Shown piece after piece: positions 9,282 through 20,899 of a DNA stretch of 64,000 nucleotides. The position numbers and the translations under genes were made by a program. Numbering within the stretch: the first letter of the stretch is position 1; each line of letters opens with the position of its first letter. A model generated the notes under the pieces. It did not search any database, was not told where the DNA came from, and saw only the letters and a program-made list of their open reading frames with translations. This stretch comes from Schizochytrium sp. TIO01 (Eukaryota; Sar; Bigyra; Thraustochytrida; Thraustochytriidae), in assembly GCA_004764695.1 (NCBI GenBank), contig SMSO01000014.1, forward strand, positions 2,617,148 through 2,681,147, in the 5' to 3' direction.

Positions 9282-12003
9282 TCCGATCGAATTTGTAAAC
9301 TATTCTGATACCTATTTTCATCAGAATCATCTGTTGGAAATCAGAATGAACATGTGAAAGTAGAAAGTATTCTGGCACTATTTATACCTTTTATGCATAT
9401 ATGTTTGTGTTTTTAGCTATAAATATTTTCTTGTCAAATTTAGTTGATGTGGGGTGCACAGGTGCCGCTGATAGTTTGAAATCGCTCCTAGGCTCCATAA
9501 AAATTTCTTGACTGAAGTGTTGAAATTGTAGCGTGGCACACTCATGTCAGTTGCAATGAACAGTTAAATTTTTGATAGAATACAATGGATTATGATGAAC
9601 TCTCAACAGAAATGACAATGATGGATCATCTTAAAACATGTTTGTTCTTAGACTGGCGTTTCTTTTTAAAGCAATAACTCCGAGCTATTTGGAATTATGA
9701 ACACCGATATTACTTCTTTGCACGATTGTATGCAATTTTAGCCTGCAGTTGCCCAGTGAGCCTCACATTTAAAAACGCTTCAGGGGTGCTCAAGAATACC
9801 AAAGACAACCTTTCTCAGTTGTCAAGTAATTTTCTGTTGTGTTGATGGAGTTAAGGTACTTTTTCCAATGCTCGTAGGTTGCATAAAGGGATAATACCAA
9901 AAATGGATGGACAAAATCCAAAGAAGATCGTTTAACTGACGTTACCCATATCTATATCAGACTCGCCGCCAAGAAATATGGTATTTTCTTAAATCATTTA
10001 TGTTATCTCCCAAAAGATAGGTATTAGCTTTGTTTACAACTGAGCAGCATTTTATTTATAATTCATTTCTATCTTGTTAACTGCTGCATCCAATCCAAGC
10101 CCTACTTACTTAGGATTAAAGAAACAAATGGGTAGCATGCTAGGTAGCTCTTGATTCCTGCAAGAGGATCATTACTAACACTGAGAGATCTCATCTCTTT
10201 GTACTTTGAGCTGCAATGGACCTTCTGTATAATCACAATGCTAGGTACTGCAAATCATGTTTGGTATGAAGAACATGGGTTCATCCTAAACTAACAGATT
10301 AGCTTCGACCCGGGCAGTACTTTGTGTGATTCAGCCATGAGCAGGTAGTTACTCCTATACATCCAGCACCACGAGTACGCGAAGATGGGTACTCGAGCTG
10401 ATGTTCCATAGCCCCTCGTATATTCCCTAAACCAGCGCGGAGCAGGTAGTTACTCCTACACATCCAGCACCACGAGTATGCGAAGATGGGTACTCGAGCT
10501 GATGTTCCATAACCCCTCATATTCTCAAGGGGCTGGCGAACTCACATTGTAGGGTCATCCAAGAGGTAATCTCTCCAGTTTCAATATTTTAAAAGATTTT
10601 GTTTTTTGATTGTTTTGTTTTAAAATTTTGAATCCCAAAGCTCACCTTCACCAGAAGAACTTGACAAGTTATCTTCACGGGACATCTTCTCACCTCTTCT
10701 ACTTTTCAAGTTTTAATTTTATGAAAAAGGGATCTTTGTTGATCATCCCTGATCACTCCTCTGGATGACTCCAGGACGTCAGGAGGACAAATAGCATAAA
10801 GTCGCCCAACCAATTTGATGTGAGAGCTCTCGCAACGACACTTAATCTCTTGCCAGAACCTTTGTACAACTAGCAAACACTTGCAAAGGTCGAAGCTCTC
10901 CATTTTGGTCCTCAGTCATTATTACCATCAAGGACTCCTTCCATTCAGAAGATTGAGTCAAAACACCTAGCACCACCTTTTCTCTTTTCTCTTTTCTTTT
11001 CTATGATCTTTGATGGTGCAAAACTGCCGCAGCCTGTTTATTTAAGTTTTGTAAAGCTTAATCATGCTCAGTTATGAACTAAAAGTATTGAGTTGACCTG
11101 CTTGCTTGCCTCTCCCGAGGCCTGAGCGCGATATTTCATATATTTCACACATACAACCCTTGCGTTGATTTTAATAGGAGCGTGCGTACTCCCTGCGATG
11201 TTTCATATCTTCCTCACATGCAACCCTTGAGTTGTTTTTGATAAGTGTAATTCTCCTCTTCCTTCTGTCATGTAAGACTGAACTCCGCGTCACTTGATGA
11301 TTAAGTTGAAAACCCAACAAAGTAAGAGAACTTCATCAAGCCGTGATGAAATCTGGCACCACGCTCCAAGAATGTTGCAAGGTCTAGTATGCTTTGAAAG
11401 TTTCTTGAGCTGGAAACTAGCTGCAGTCCACAAACCAAAAAGAAAAAATTAGACTATTCAGTTCGAGGTTAGCACCTGCACGGTCCGCCGAGCTCGCTTT
11501 CCCTGAACACACTTTTGTCTTTTTGCAACACAAACTATTTTCTGGGCTGTCAAAAGCTGCTCCGGTGCAGTGGCTTGGCACTCCAGTATTGATTGCCTGA
11601 GCAATACCCCATTCGTGGGAAACGAGGTGTTCACTCGTACTATTCTTGAACCCAGACTCTGATAGCGTCGAAGAGCTTGTGCTTTGACGAGGACATCACT
11701 TGGGTTGGGAAAGCTGCACGTGGGCTTGTGAGACACCCTCAAGGGTGCGGAGGGGCTGAGAACAAGCTTTAAGTCTTCAGCACCCCGCCAAGTAGCACAG
11801 CAAAAGTAAGGAAAGGGTTCCTTGCAATTAGCTGCTAGGAGCTAAACCAATTTGCATACTAGTATTTCGCATTCCGGGTCAATAGACTTAGCTTGCGCAT
11901 GGTGGCAAATCGCTGATCTTATCTAGCAAACAACACCAAGTTGATCCTAATTTCGTCGGTCTGTTCGTACGGAAAATAAACGTTCGCGCGTTCACGCATT
12001 GAA
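9282..12003. other. Gene-free region with one tandem duplication
   Basis: About 2.7 kb without a supported gene. It holds a direct duplication (given separately). A 65-codon ATG frame on the minus strand (10903 to 10706) and a TTG-started frame (11742 to 11458) have no recognisable features. The last part is the promoter of the first sulfatase. Confidence 0.5.
10340..10526. repeat. Direct tandem duplication, period about 101 bp
   Basis: The segment beginning AGCAGGTAGTTACTCCTA at about 10340 recurs at 10441. The two copies match over about 84 bases with only a few substitutions, up to CCCCTC, and are separated by about 17 bases. The near-identity suggests a recent local duplication. I found no gene in it. 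Confidence 0.85.
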
Positions 12004-13491
12004 ATGCTGCTTATGAGATGTTTCCCCGTGACCCTGAGTATTTTGCTCTGGGCTAGTCAAGCATATGCTGTGAAACCAAACGTACTAATTTTCTATACTG
12101 ATGATCAGGGATATGGTGACCGCGGGAAGTATAATCCAGGCATTCTTAACATGCCAGAGCTAGAGGCCCTATCAGCAAACGGCTTAGAATTCACCGATGG
12201 CCATACAGGTGCCGCTGTTTGCACGCCGGCACGTTTTGCTCTTTTGACTGGAACTTATGCTTTTAGACAAAATCCGGCCGGAGGCGCGATTGAGGCTGAT
12301 GACTCACCAATGATCCCGGGTTACTATACGCTTGCCAATCTGTTCAAGACTGCTGGGTACCGGACGTTGATGTCCGGGAAATGGCATCTTGGCATGAATA
12401 TGCCCGATGATCTTGTGAACGGAGTCATCGAAGGTGGACCAACCGATAGCGGGTTTGATGAGTTTTTTGGCATACCAGCCTCTATGAACTATGGATGGCT
12501 ATCTTATATTCGTGGTAACATGTTTGTTGAGGCTCCTGATGTGCTAACGAAGAAAGTTAAAGAGGGGGAGGGCTCAATCGTATCATGCCCAAGCGGCGAA
12601 GAGGATTGTGTAACGTTTGGTTTGGAATTCCCTTATTCAGCAACAAGTGGTGACATCTCCGTGGGTCCATCGTATCGTGCGCATTATTGTCTCAGCAACA
12701 TGACTTACGAAGCGATTGACATGCTTGAACGTCATGTCGCAAATTACCCTTCACAGCCATTTTTCTTATATCTGTCTGTGACTGCTCCGCATTTGCCGCA
12801 CACTCCTCACCCAGACTTTGTTGGGATCACTAGTTATGGTGCTTATGCCGATTATCTTGAGGAAATTGATTACCGTCTAGGACAAATTATGAAAACTCTC
12901 AGGCAGCTGGGTGTGTATGAAAATACTCTGCTAATTTTTACCAGTGACAATGGTACAGAAGATAAAGACAAGTATGTGGAGACTAATTTGAATTCAACAT
13001 GGATATATCGTGGTGAGAAGCGGGATCTATGGGAAGGTGGTCATCGGGTCCCTTTTGTTATGCATTGGCCTGATCAAATAAAAGCCAATTCCACATGGGC
13101 CGAACCTGTGAGTCAGGTTGACTTTATGGCGACATTTGCAGCTATGACTAATACGACATTGCCTTCCGGCGCTGGAAAGGATAGCTTCAGTCTTTGGGCA
13201 GTTCTGAAGGACGTTGATACAGCTTCATCCATGAATGTTCGGGAAAACCAGCCTCTTGTAGCTGAAGACGACCAAGGTCGCCTAATGGTTCGCTGTAACA
13301 CCTTCAAGTGGCTTCAAGTTAAAAGGTCAAAACTTTACGACTTAAAGCAACAACCTAGTGAAATAAAACCATACAAAGGTGCCAATCGCAAAAAATACAA
13401 GAAACTTCTTCGTAAAGCTGAAAAGGAAATCTACCGTAACGGGCACAGTTCAAAAACAGCTGTTTGCAACAAGTTTTTACTTTCTGATTAA
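12004..13491 (+). CDS. Secreted sulfatase, paralogue 1 (arylsulfatase/GALNS-like)
   Basis: 495 residues, intronless. A signal peptide (MLLMRCFPVTLSILLWASQAYA, cleavage likely after residue 22) predicts secretion or a lysosome-like destination. The mature protein opens with the sulfatase strand and metal-binding pair (NVLIFYTDDQGYGD, D33 and D34). The sulfatase signature is C73-T-P-A-R. This Cys is the residue oxidised to formylglycine in type I sulfatases and needs a formylglycine-generating enzyme. Also present: SGKWHLGM, TAPHLPHTPHP and TSDNG, all conserved catalytic or metal regions. Such enzymes hydrolyse sulfate esters of glycans. It is paralogous along its whole length to the genes at 18916 and 34643, and shares a C-terminal GHSSKTAVC motif with the second. 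An AATAAA overlaps the stop region. The exact substrate cannot be read from sequence. Confidence 0.93.
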   Translation: MLLMRCFPVTLSILLWASQAYAVKPNVLIFYTDDQGYGDRGKYNPGILNMPELEALSANGLEFTDGHTGAAVCTPARFALLTGTYAFRQNPAGGAIEADDSPMIPGYYTLANLFKTAGYRTLMSGKWHLGMNMPDDLVNGVIEGGPTDSGFDEFFGIPASMNYGWLSYIRGNMFVEAPDVLTKKVKEGEGSIVSCPSGEEDCVTFGLEFPYSATSGDISVGPSYRAHYCLSNMTYEAIDMLERHVANYPSQPFFLYLSVTAPHLPHTPHPDFVGITSYGAYADYLEEIDYRLGQIMKTLRQLGVYENTLLIFTSDNGTEDKDKYVETNLNSTWIYRGEKRDLWEGGHRVPFVMHWPDQIKANSTWAEPVSQVDFMATFAAMTNTTLPSGAGKDSFSLWAVLKDVDTASSMNVRENQPLVAEDDQGRLMVRCNTFKWLQVKRSKLYDLKQQPSEIKPYKGANRKKYKKLLRKAEKEIYRNGHSSKTAVCNKFLLSD

Positions 13492-14784
13492 TAAAGCCAA
13501 CAACGGTAGTAAACTGCCATGCATTGTGTGTACATGTATGGTGAGTCCAGGTTAAGACCAATAAGCCAACTTTAATCTCAGCCTTGTCAAGTTGGATTGA
13601 ATACTTTCTGGTCTTTCAGTGAATCAAACACGCAGTACCCATCAAATTCTCAATTCCTGTTTCAACTCTCCCTGTTAACTTGCTAATCTTTCTCAAATAG
13701 TATGTAGGCATTACATGTGCCTTCTACAGCGGGCTAAAACGAAGTATTTTCTTCAGTATGAAAGTTTCTGACTGCCGCCATTTTCTCAAATAAGGTGCTC
13801 AATATCCTAATACCTTAAATTAAGAATTCCCAACAATTAAGAATAAGTACCTCCTTCAGCAATTGATCGCATGCTTTTACTTACAAATCTCAAAAATGGA
13901 GACAAATGTTGAAGACGTGGGACCGACGTTCGTTTATTACTATTAATTTCAAAACCGGATTGTACAATAGATATTGAATGTAGCTAATTGAAATTCTCAC
14001 TAGATCTTATATATCACACTCTGAGTAGTTACAACCTCAATTATAAAATCATGCTAAACAAGCAACCCATGCCACGTAGCTGTTTGTTTGCAGTTAGTTG
14101 AATTTGGTCAAAGATGCATTGACCACATGACCACATGGCAACGAAGACAACCAAAAGTATGTTCCAATCAGTATTTACAAGGATTGCCGTCGACAGTCTC
14201 CGCACACCCACAAGGGTATATATTTTGTTAATGGCAAACTTCTATCAAGCCATCCAAAGTGCTGTCCATCCCAAGCCATCTTGAAAGGTAGCTGTTGCCC
14301 CGATGGAGTCTCCAAATAGCAAACAACAAACATTCGAGGCCAGACATGTATGACATTGTTGTTCGCTGGATTTAATGACTGGTAGTAGCACTCAGATATT
14401 ACTAGCTACCTCTAGAGACTCTTTACCACCATATACAAGAAGCATTATGTAGTGATGGTGAACTTCGTTCTCCTCAGAACAAACTTCGCTTCTCGATACC
14501 CAGAAGCCGTCTGAGAGTGGTGCGCGATCACGAATACCCACGCAGGTACATGCAACGAGTGAGTGAGTGATCGATTGTTATACAAAGAGTCAATCACAGG
14601 CGTCACCCGCTGCTCTTTGAGAGTTTCTCATGATTTGCCGATAACCCGACCCATGTCTCTGAAACATTGTCACAGCGAGTGCGCCATGAGATCGATGGTA
14701 ATCCACACGCACACACACACGCACAGTCGTCGTGCTCGTGTTCATAGCAAAGAATGTGCCTACCGCCTGCTGCGACGAATCCAG

Positions 14785-14801
14785 CCCCCCCCCCCCCCCC
14801 C
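14785..14801. repeat. Poly-C run, 17 bases
   Basis: An uninterrupted run of C (poly-G on the other strand). Its length is likely to vary between reads and strains, so the frame across it should not be trusted. Confidence 0.9.
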
Positions 14802-16770
14802 TTGTGGGCAAGTTGTCGCCTTCGTTCAAGATGGAGGGAGGCACCACGTTTTGTTTGTCTTCGCCTCTTCAGCCACCACGGCACGGCGTGGAGGTAGACG
14901 ACGAATGGCACATGTTCAGACGTTCGTCTCTTCGAGTCCTTTCAAGGCCTCGCTCGCCGCAGAAGCGCTGACTGACAACTTGACAGACGAGTGCGGCAAA
15001 GCAGGATGGCCGAGATTCTACGTTTCAGTTCTACGTGTGGAAGGAAGGAAGGAAGGAAGCGCAGATGTCTTCGATGGCTACTGCTCCACGAGTTTGTTGC
15101 CAAACTCGCGAGGGAATGAACGAATTCTTCTCTCAGTCAGTTTATCACAGCTATTCATTCATTCCCTCAGCCCGTGAGGCTGTGGTTATCCGCCTCCTCT
15201 CCCGAGCCGCGGCTCCTCGACGTCTACGGCCGTGGCCACGCCCCGAGTGAGGAGGAGTAACCTGCCTCGCTCGCTCGCTCGCTCGCTTGCTTTGCGAAGG
15301 GACTGATGGAACAAAATAAGACAGCCCAGCGAGCGCTTCCGTTTGGTCAACAGCCCTTGAACGCACAGACAAACACACACAAACAAACAATCAAACACAC
15401 GCACGTAAACTGCATCCGCAACGTTCCATTCCCATTCGAGCCGCGCCGAGCCGAGCTTTCGCACGTCGAATAAACGAATGAATGAATTTATGAATGAAAT
15501 GTAATGTATGAATGAAATGTATGTATGAATGAATGAATGAACGAACGAACGATGGGTCCATCTAATCATACATGTAATATGGCAGTTAGAATCAACCATC
15601 ATAAGTGCATTCGGTTCATTTTTCTTTGCTTTGCGACGAATAACAAACAGCGCAGAGAAAGCACTCGATACCACGACAATACGGGTGGTCGCGGAGTGCT
15701 TTCTGTTGCTATTTCTTAGGTTAGTAGGTATGCCCTCCACAGCGGTCTATCGATCGACGAATCGACCCATCAACCTCACTTTGGAAGTCGGTCGAAGAGG
15801 TCTGCTTCGCTGAAAACTCACTCCCTCGCGGCGTGCCACAGCGGCCGCAGAAGTGGGTGCTAGTTCGCTGATGGAGCTTCGCTCGAGCCACCTTGAAGAA
15901 GAGAAGTTGCTCACGGCAGTTTATTTGTTCATTTGTTTATTTGGTTATTGTTTATTTGTTTATTTGTTTATTTGTTTGTTTGTTTATTTGTTTGGTCGCC
16001 ATCATTGATGATGTATGTGTGTTTTGATCGAGAACTTAGGTTATGAGCAAACGCAAGCATCGGCGAAGGATCCTCGTCGGCCATACCGTTAGCGACGGGG
16101 CAAAGCTGCTGCTGAAGCTAACTCGGGACGCCAAGGCCGGCCGGCATCCATCAGACTACCGGAGACTGACTTGCTACATCCAAAAGTCCTCTTTTGGCAC
16201 ATATTCATTCTCGTTTATTTGTTTTATTTGTTAGTTTACTTTAATTATTATTTATTTAATTATTATTTTTTAAAAAAAAAGAAAAAAAAAAAGGCAATCA
16301 ATCCCATCCAACTCAGAAGACGAACTTCCTAGATTGAGACTGACTTAGAGATTGATAGATTGATAGATACTAAGTCTCATCTCTCTCATTACCGCGAAGA
16401 GCCGCGACCAACGACCACAGCATAGCCAGATAGAGAGCTAGGTAGCTAAGTGGGTGGGTGGGTACCTTAGTAGCAGGAGCAAATGTACGAAGTTTTTCAG
16501 TCACTCGTTTACAGCACGCACAGTCTATGCTCAAGTTTGGTTTGGCGATGTGATCGAAGTGGTCGGCAAGTTCTTGCTTGCTTGATGTATTAATTGGTTG
16601 ATTGGTGTATTGGTTGAAGTTCTGATGGGATGATTGATGGATTGATGGATTAATAAAGCAAGCCTCAAGTTGCTTGCTGGGGCCATCGCTTCAGTTCTGT
16701 CCAGTTGGCGGCTTTGAGTGCGGGATGACATCACTCTGGCTGGCGAAAGCTTCTTCTGCATGTTTGTGGT

Positions 16771-16920
16771 TGTTTGTTTGTTTGTTTGTTTGTTTGTTTG
16801 TTTGTTTGTTTGTTTGTTTGTTTGTTTGTTTGTTTGTTTGTTTGTTTGTTTGTTTGTTTGTTTGTTTGTTTGTTTGTTTGTTTGTTTGTTTGTTTGTTTG
16901 TTTGTTTGTTTGTTTGTTTG
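16771..16920. repeat. (TTTG)n microsatellite, about 150 bases
   Basis: A pure TTTG tetranucleotide array of roughly 37 units. It creates long artificial open frames on both strands (repeating CLFV and TNKQ) that are not genes. Confidence 0.95.
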
Positions 16921-17093
16921 TAAGTAGTAGTTTTTTACGAGTCAAAACAAAATGAGCAATTATCAATTCCTATTTCTACCTCGTATTTGAGCGACTGGAG
17001 CTGCAGACATCGCCTCTGTTTGGGAACTACGCATGCATCCACTCCTGTGTGCCATACCAAGGTGAGTGCGTACCTGCTCACGACCAGCCTCAA

Positions 17094-17119
17094 CTTCTTC
17101 TTCTTCTTCTTCTTCTTCT
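17094..17119. repeat. (TTC)n trinucleotide run
   Basis: A short pure TTC array in the repeat-rich region between the first two sulfatases. Confidence 0.85.
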
Positions 17120-18915
17120 ATAACTTGAACTTGAAGAAGCACACTATAATCAGAGGTGCCTTGACCTCAGTTTTATAAAATCAACACGCTATTAGCGGCC
17201 TGTATTCAGGTGCTACCTCTTTCTTGATTAATTGATCAATAGATTGATCGATCCATCGATGGATCGATCGATTGATTAATAGATTTACTTATTGATTTCC
17301 TGCAATGCGATGAATGTAAACTTGTAAGCAGACGGGGAATCTTGGTGACGGAGTTACAGGGTCGCTGCTCTGGCTGCTGCTCTCATCCTGACTGAGCCTT
17401 CGCGTGTCCAGTTGACTGCCGCTGTTCTGTTGAGACTCTGCGTTGGACTCGACTAGAAGCGAAGGCTTTCGACGTAGGTTGATCGCGGCGGGAAAACTCG
17501 GTCTCGAGTGCCAGCTCGGTCAGACTCGTTGAGTGAGATGCTGAAGTTCACTCTGCCGAACAAGGAGATAAGAGAAGAGCTAGCTAGTTTGTGGTAGGTG
17601 CTTTGGTTTTGCTGGGGCGTGGGATTTATTTGGAGGCCTTTGGCTGAAATAGTTTGTTATTGAAAGAAAGAAAACGAGGCATCGCTTGCTCGTTCTTTAG
17701 CTTGCTTGGTCTTGCGTGGCGTTGCGTGTGAAAGCAACCCTTTGCAAAGTCGAGATGCTCGTTTGTTTGTATGTTTGCTGTTTGCAGAAGAAGCTTGCAA
17801 ATGAAACCGAGAAGAAGCTCCTGTGGAGCAACGAACGCATGGACGCATGAGTGAGTGAGTGCATGGAGAAGTACACTAACTGAGTGCATTTCGCAGTGAG
17901 TGAGCATGAAAATTAAATTAAACAAAAGGTGTGGAGGCTGGCCATCTACTACTTGTTCTACAGGCAAATGCATCGAAACTCTTGTCGTAGGCCGACTATT
18001 AGTACTCGCTTTTCTCGCGTTCGTCATGTCTCCATTTCTGTCTCCCCATATCTAATCTAGATTATGCGCGACTGGATTCCTTGTATTCGCAGCGTGGCAA
18101 ATAAAAGAAAGCCTCGGTGACCCGTTTGTGAACTCATTCTCTGTTGCACGAGCTCAGCATACCGAGCTCGGCCAATCAAGATCGTCCATGCGATTCATTT
18201 TATTTGTTTATTTATTGATTTATTTTTTGATTGAGAGAAGGAGATAGCAAGATTGCCTGTAGTACATTTTCCATTTTCGTGTTGCTGATAGCATGATCAG
18301 AAGAATCGGTTTTCTTGGCCTGAATCCACTGTTACCCTTTAGATGGTGTGAGCTGGGTACGCGAAGTGAGTGAGATTCTGGTTGGTGTCGAAGAGGTACG
18401 TGTTGATGTTGAAGAGGTCCTCGACGCTCCAGGCCAATTCTGGCACTCCTGACGAAAGTCCTGCTCTAGCTAGCCACGGCGTGCAATAGCAGATGCATTA
18501 TTGGATGCAACCTTGAATGCAAACGAACATCCTCAATCTTGGCTTTAAGAAAATTGAAATATTGAAGGTAGTTTAGGTATACCGATCTCCTCAAGGTTTG
18601 TTGCGTTCTTGGAAATAACCATGATCTGTTATTAAAGTTAGCACAGTCCTATTGCTAGTTTGGCCTTCCATTTATTTTACTTTGTTTTATAGGTTAGTTA
18701 TAAATAACTAGACCAGAATAGACTCTAAGAGTAGATAATGCAGATCCTAGTTGTGCATAGTTGAAACCCAGCAAGCAAGTCGCAGCAAAACCTGAACCTT
18801 GGTGAGGTTCTCGTCCTTCCTTGCAAGAAAGCAAAATAGACCTCTTCGGGGGAGGGGGATCTGCAAATAGGAATCAGGGCTCTGTTGCAAGGAAGGAACG
18901 AAACGAAACTTCACA

Positions 18916-20436
18916 ATGGCCTATCATGTGAACAAGGCAGCAGTATTACAGGGATGGCTTTTTGCTGTTGTGAGCAGTTTGCTTGCGTTTAGGAACGGGG
19001 CTCTAGCTATCAGCACACCTAACGTTATTATTTTCTATTCAGATGACCAAGGCTATGGAGATCGAACGAAATACAATCCAGAGATCCTCAATATGCCGAA
19101 CCTAGAGGCCCTCGCGGAAGGTGGAATTGAGTTTACAGATGGCACAGCCGGGGCTGTGGTCTGTACACCTTCGAGATTTGCAATTTTGACTGGAACATAC
19201 GCATTCCGTCAGCGGCCAAAAGGTGGCGCTATTGGCGCAGGAAGTCCCCCGATGGTGCCCGGGCACTACACAATTGCAAACATGTTCAAAGACGCAGGCT
19301 ATCGCACTTACATGTCCGGAAAGTGGCATCTCGGAATGAATTTTCCATGGGATGTGAAAACTGGTGAAATTACTGGAGGCCCTGTAGACGTTGGATTTGA
19401 TGAGTTCTTCGGTATTCCGGCTTCTATGAATTATGGATACCTCGCTTACATTCGAGGCAACCGTTTTACTGAGCCACCCGATCAGTACACTGTGCGTTGC
19501 AAACACGGTGACCAGGCCATCATCTCCTGTCCCAGTGGTGGAACTGACTGCAAAACATACGGTTTGCAATTTCCCTACAGCAGGAAGGGCTCTTTATCAA
19601 TTGGTCGCTCCTACCGTGCGCACTATGCTATGAGTAACATCACTGCTGAAGCAATATCAATGATCAAGAACCATGTTACGAATTACCCAGAGCAGAAGTT
19701 CTTCTTGTACCTTCCAGTAACTGCACCTCATTTGCCTCATACACCTCATCCGGACTTCGTTGGCAGGACTTCATATGGAGCATATGCTGATTACCTTGAA
19801 GAAATGGATTATCGCCTTGGCCAAGTCATGGCAACTCTCAAGTCTCAGGGAGTCTACGAGGATACATTGATGATCTTTACCAGTGATAACGGCCCTGAGG
19901 GTAAAACAAAGTTTGTTATGACTGGTCTCGAGTCGACTTGGATTTATAAGGGACAGAAACGTTCTCTTTTCGAGGGTGGTCATCGTGTCCCGTTTATCAT
20001 GCACTGGCCAAATATGATCCCAGCAAACAGAACATGGGACCACCCCGTGAGCCAGATAGATCTTTTTGCTACCTTTGCCGAGATGATTGGCGCAAAAACC
20101 CCAGCCAAATCTGGTCCAGATAGTTTTAGTTTATGGCCCATTCTCTCAAATTTTGAAAAAACCAAAGCATCAGATGTTCGCGCAAATCAACCTCTTGTGG
20201 TTGAGGGAATAAATCTCGAGGTTTCAATTCGCTGTGGGCCGCTCAAATATATCACAACTGAGGAGGGGGATCTTTTTGATTTAGATATGTATCCTGCTGA
20301 AAATGTCTTTCGAAGTGGAGAGAGTGTTCGTTCGTTGCTCCCATATTTCAAGAATTTGTATGATCAAATTGTTAGAAAGGGCCATAGCTCAAAAACTGCT
20401 ATTTGCGACCAAATATTGGCAAAGTTTTATGCTTAG
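18916..20436 (+). CDS. Secreted sulfatase, paralogue 2
   Basis: 506 residues, intronless. The N-terminus has a hydrophobic signal sequence (LFAVVSSLLAF, cleavage likely near residue 31). The first metal pair is D43-D44 in FYSDDQGYGD, and the formylglycine motif is C83-T-P-S-R. SGKWHLGMNFP, TAPHLPHTPHP and TSDNG follow in the normal order. It is very close to paralogue 1 over the full length, including the segment EGGHRVPFIMHWP and the C-terminal KGHSSKTAIC. Paralogue 3 is more distant. Role: hydrolysis of sulfate esters on extracellular or lysosomal glycans, after formylglycine activation. The three genes share orientation but are separated by several kb, so each probably has its own promoter. 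Confidence 0.93.
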   Translation: MAYHVNKAAVLQGWLFAVVSSLLAFRNGALAISTPNVIIFYSDDQGYGDRTKYNPEILNMPNLEALAEGGIEFTDGTAGAVVCTPSRFAILTGTYAFRQRPKGGAIGAGSPPMVPGHYTIANMFKDAGYRTYMSGKWHLGMNFPWDVKTGEITGGPVDVGFDEFFGIPASMNYGYLAYIRGNRFTEPPDQYTVRCKHGDQAIISCPSGGTDCKTYGLQFPYSRKGSLSIGRSYRAHYAMSNITAEAISMIKNHVTNYPEQKFFLYLPVTAPHLPHTPHPDFVGRTSYGAYADYLEEMDYRLGQVMATLKSQGVYEDTLMIFTSDNGPEGKTKFVMTGLESTWIYKGQKRSLFEGGHRVPFIMHWPNMIPANRTWDHPVSQIDLFATFAEMIGAKTPAKSGPDSFSLWPILSNFEKTKASDVRANQPLVVEGINLEVSIRCGPLKYITTEEGDLFDLDMYPAENVFRSGESVRSLLPYFKNLYDQIVRKGHSSKTAICDQILAKFYA

Positions 20437-20879
20437 CTTTTTTTTTGCCTCCACAGTTCTCTGATGTGTTCTGAAGCGAGTAGTTTTGCCAGCACCAGCA
20501 ATACCTGACTTACTATTTTCAAATACGTGTACGCCCATTCAACCACTGTTTTAACTAATGCGTTATCGATTTTGTATTTCCTTACGAGTATGACTCATCT
20601 TTTCTACAACTCCTCACCCCCACCCCCCTCTTTTTGCATTCCTGCTATGATTATTCCCTCCCTGTTTTATTGTTTAAAATACGTAGATACGATTTCAAGT
20701 CTATTTCATTCTGAGAGTATTGTAACTTCCCTAGTCATGATGTTTGTAATAAAATGTGTTTCTCCTTGTGATATTGTCTATTTAAGTATGAATATTACTT
20801 GCACCATAAATTCAGTATTTAACCTATAAAATTTGCAAAACCTGCATTTCCTACGGAGACGACGTGGGGCTAATAAGTC
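20437..20879. other. Intergenic, 3' of sulfatase 2
   Basis: T-rich sequence including a T9 run directly after the stop codon. It contains no supported gene and leads into the remnant mobile element that begins near 20880. Confidence 0.45.
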
Positions 20880-20899
20880 CTAAGGAGGCTCAATCGTCG

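Larger units (their letters stand above)
13492..18915. other. Long intergenic region dominated by simple repeats
   Basis: About 5.4 kb with no supported gene. It contains a 17-base C run, a CA-rich tract near 14707-14723, imperfect GAAT repeats (about 15473-15552), TTTG/TTTA repeats (about 15925-15995), a 150-base TTTG array and a TTC run (all imperfect except where listed). Frames up to about 200 codons occur but begin at GTG or TTG, or are translations of the repeats. The last part is the promoter of the second sulfatase. Confidence 0.55.

Noticed and set aside
11458-11742. 94-codon minus frame
   Set aside because: Starts at TTG, no domain, no context.
14563-15177. 204-codon + frame in the repeat-rich region
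   Set aside because: Starts at GTG, crosses the poly-C run and simple repeats, with no recognisable domain.
16674-16966. Open frames of repeating CLFV or TNKQ
   Set aside because: They are translations of the TTTG microsatellite.
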